This document shows positions 63,025 through 64,000 of a DNA stretch of 64,000 nt, piece by piece (position 1 is the first letter of the stretch; every line of letters begins with the position of its first letter). The DNA is from Clusia tigrina (taxonomy: Eukaryota > Arthropoda > Insecta > Diptera > Clusiidae). Below the pieces are notes generated by a model that was given only the letters and a program-made list of their open reading frames with translations, was not told the origin of the DNA and ran no database searches. The stretch covers positions 185,241,315 through 185,305,314 of the forward strand of contig OV050030.1 in NCBI GenBank assembly GCA_920105625.2. Direction: 5' to 3'. The position numbers and the translations under genes are program-made.

Positions 63025-64000
63025 TTAATACTATATATATTTTTTCAAAATCGCCTTATTTTGGGTTCTATCACTGTCAATAGCTCTTTTTCTGTTTTGT
63101 ATTCTTTTATTTTTTTATATATACTCGTATATATTTTTTTATAATTTTTTCCTTCACCTTTGTAACTCTCACTCTATCGTTTTTACACACGTTCTTTTAT
63201 TTTCTATCTAATTCTCTTTTTTTATTTCCCCTTTGTATTTTTTGGTCCTTCATTAGCTCTTTTCTCATTGGCATACAAACAAAATTATAAAGTATATTAA
63301 TTTAAGGTATTATAAAGTATATTAATTAAAGTATTTAATTTGGTTCGGTGGTAGTGGCTTTCTTCTTTGATTTATATGTGTGTTATTTGTTTAGTCTTCG
63401 ATATGTATACCATCATTATTTCTCTGAGTTACACGTTTAATGACATAATTTGGGTACTCAGATCATATACCAGTCTCTGTATCTTCTTGTAGTAAATACA
63501 TTTCATATATAGATCATATATCATATGAACATCCTCTAGATTGGTTATATACTTTAATGAAGCAATTAACTTGCGTGTGCAATTAACTTCCGTTGTTAGT
63601 GGTTTCAGTCACCCTCCTTAAGTTTTTCCCCATCTTCAACTCAGTCAAAATCGATTCTGTTGAGACACTAGATGGACATTATAACGTAAAATTGTCCAAT
63701 GAAAAACATGACTCCACAAGGAAACTTGTTTATTTTTCGGTGCTTGTCAATAAACCCATCCACAATGTGTTCAAATACTGCAACCATATGCTCTTTCGAC
63801 AAATATTATATTAGTCGCCATTCATTCCCAATCCATCGAATAATACGTTGGTCTCTTAGTCTGCACCGTCTTCCGATACGTGCTGTTCCTGCTTCGATTC
63901 AAATCATCAGAGCTGAATCCTTATAATAATTTTCTTAGATTTCTGGCTAGCATTTAGTTTCTTTTTCTATATTTAAATTTAGCAGTACATTTCACAAGTT
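63025..64000. other. AT-rich unassigned end of window
   Basis: No supported gene. There is a short tandem duplication of TATAAAGTATATTAATT at 63286-63335 and T-rich sequence around 63100-63260. Open frames of about 70 codons at 63593-63926 show no family motifs, and I do not call them. Confidence 0.5.

Noticed and set aside
63593..63926. Two overlapping frames of about 75 codons near the right edge
   Set aside because: No motif, no start context and no family resemblance on either strand.

Overview
The window looks like a dense block of repetitive DNA from a higher dipteran genome. A tephritid-type fly is likely, by inference from the mix of elements and from the insect-type mitochondrial sequence. 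Almost everything recognisable is a transposable element (TE), and nearly every element is truncated, frameshifted or nested in another. I found no intact host gene. There is one weak candidate host exon at 37076-37152. Long (TA)n arrays of about 100-350 bp sit at many of the element boundaries.

Left part (1-31.6 kb). E1 (1-5425, minus) is a Ty3/gypsy element carrying a third reading frame after integrase that encodes an Ulp1/SENP-like (C48) SUMO-protease domain. It ends in a perfect 20-bp inverted repeat beside a 250-bp AT array. E2 (5678-9797, minus) and E3 (10220-19270, plus) are two divergently placed LOA/I-type LINEs with RNase H or remnants of it. E3 is split by E4 (11500-16682, minus), a 5,183-bp gypsy element with 238-bp LTRs differing at 2 positions. 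E5 (19394-19934) is a gypsy reverse-transcriptase fragment. E6 (19976-26193, plus) is a BEL/Pao element with a PHD finger in Gag. E7 (26194-31625, minus) is an mdg1/412-like gypsy arranged as 3' half - LTR - 5' half. It has two small extra ORFs before gag.

Middle (31.6-45.4 kb). E8 (about 31626-35540, minus) is a jockey-clade LINE. About 1.7 kb with no recognised TE follows and holds the candidate exon. E9 (37448 to about 39232, minus) is an irritans-like mariner interrupted by a solo LTR with a 4-bp target duplication. E10 (39441 to about 41830, plus) is an R1-clade LINE that begins at a TACATA repeat. E11 (about 41830-42455, plus) is the 3' end of a DD41D (rosa-type) transposon. Mitochondrial DNA follows (ND4, then ND4-ND5 in the opposite orientation). 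It is interrupted by another R1-clade fragment (E13) and closed by a second copy of the rosa-type end.

Right part (45.4-64 kb). E14 (45397-57366, minus) is an errantivirus-like gypsy (gag-pol-env) with TATA target duplications. A CsRn1-type gypsy (E15, 46282-50900, plus) lies inside its env. From 57.4 kb on there is a mariner cluster (E16-E20) made of a 5' half, a nearly full-length copy, internally deleted copies, and inverted and direct segmental duplications. These are mixed with AT arrays and two copies of an LTR-like block. The last kilobase is AT-rich and unassigned.

The nested insertions give a relative age order. E14 (LTRs roughly 95% alike) is older than E15 (2 differences in 221 bp). 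E3 is older than E4. The E9 mariner is older than its solo LTR.
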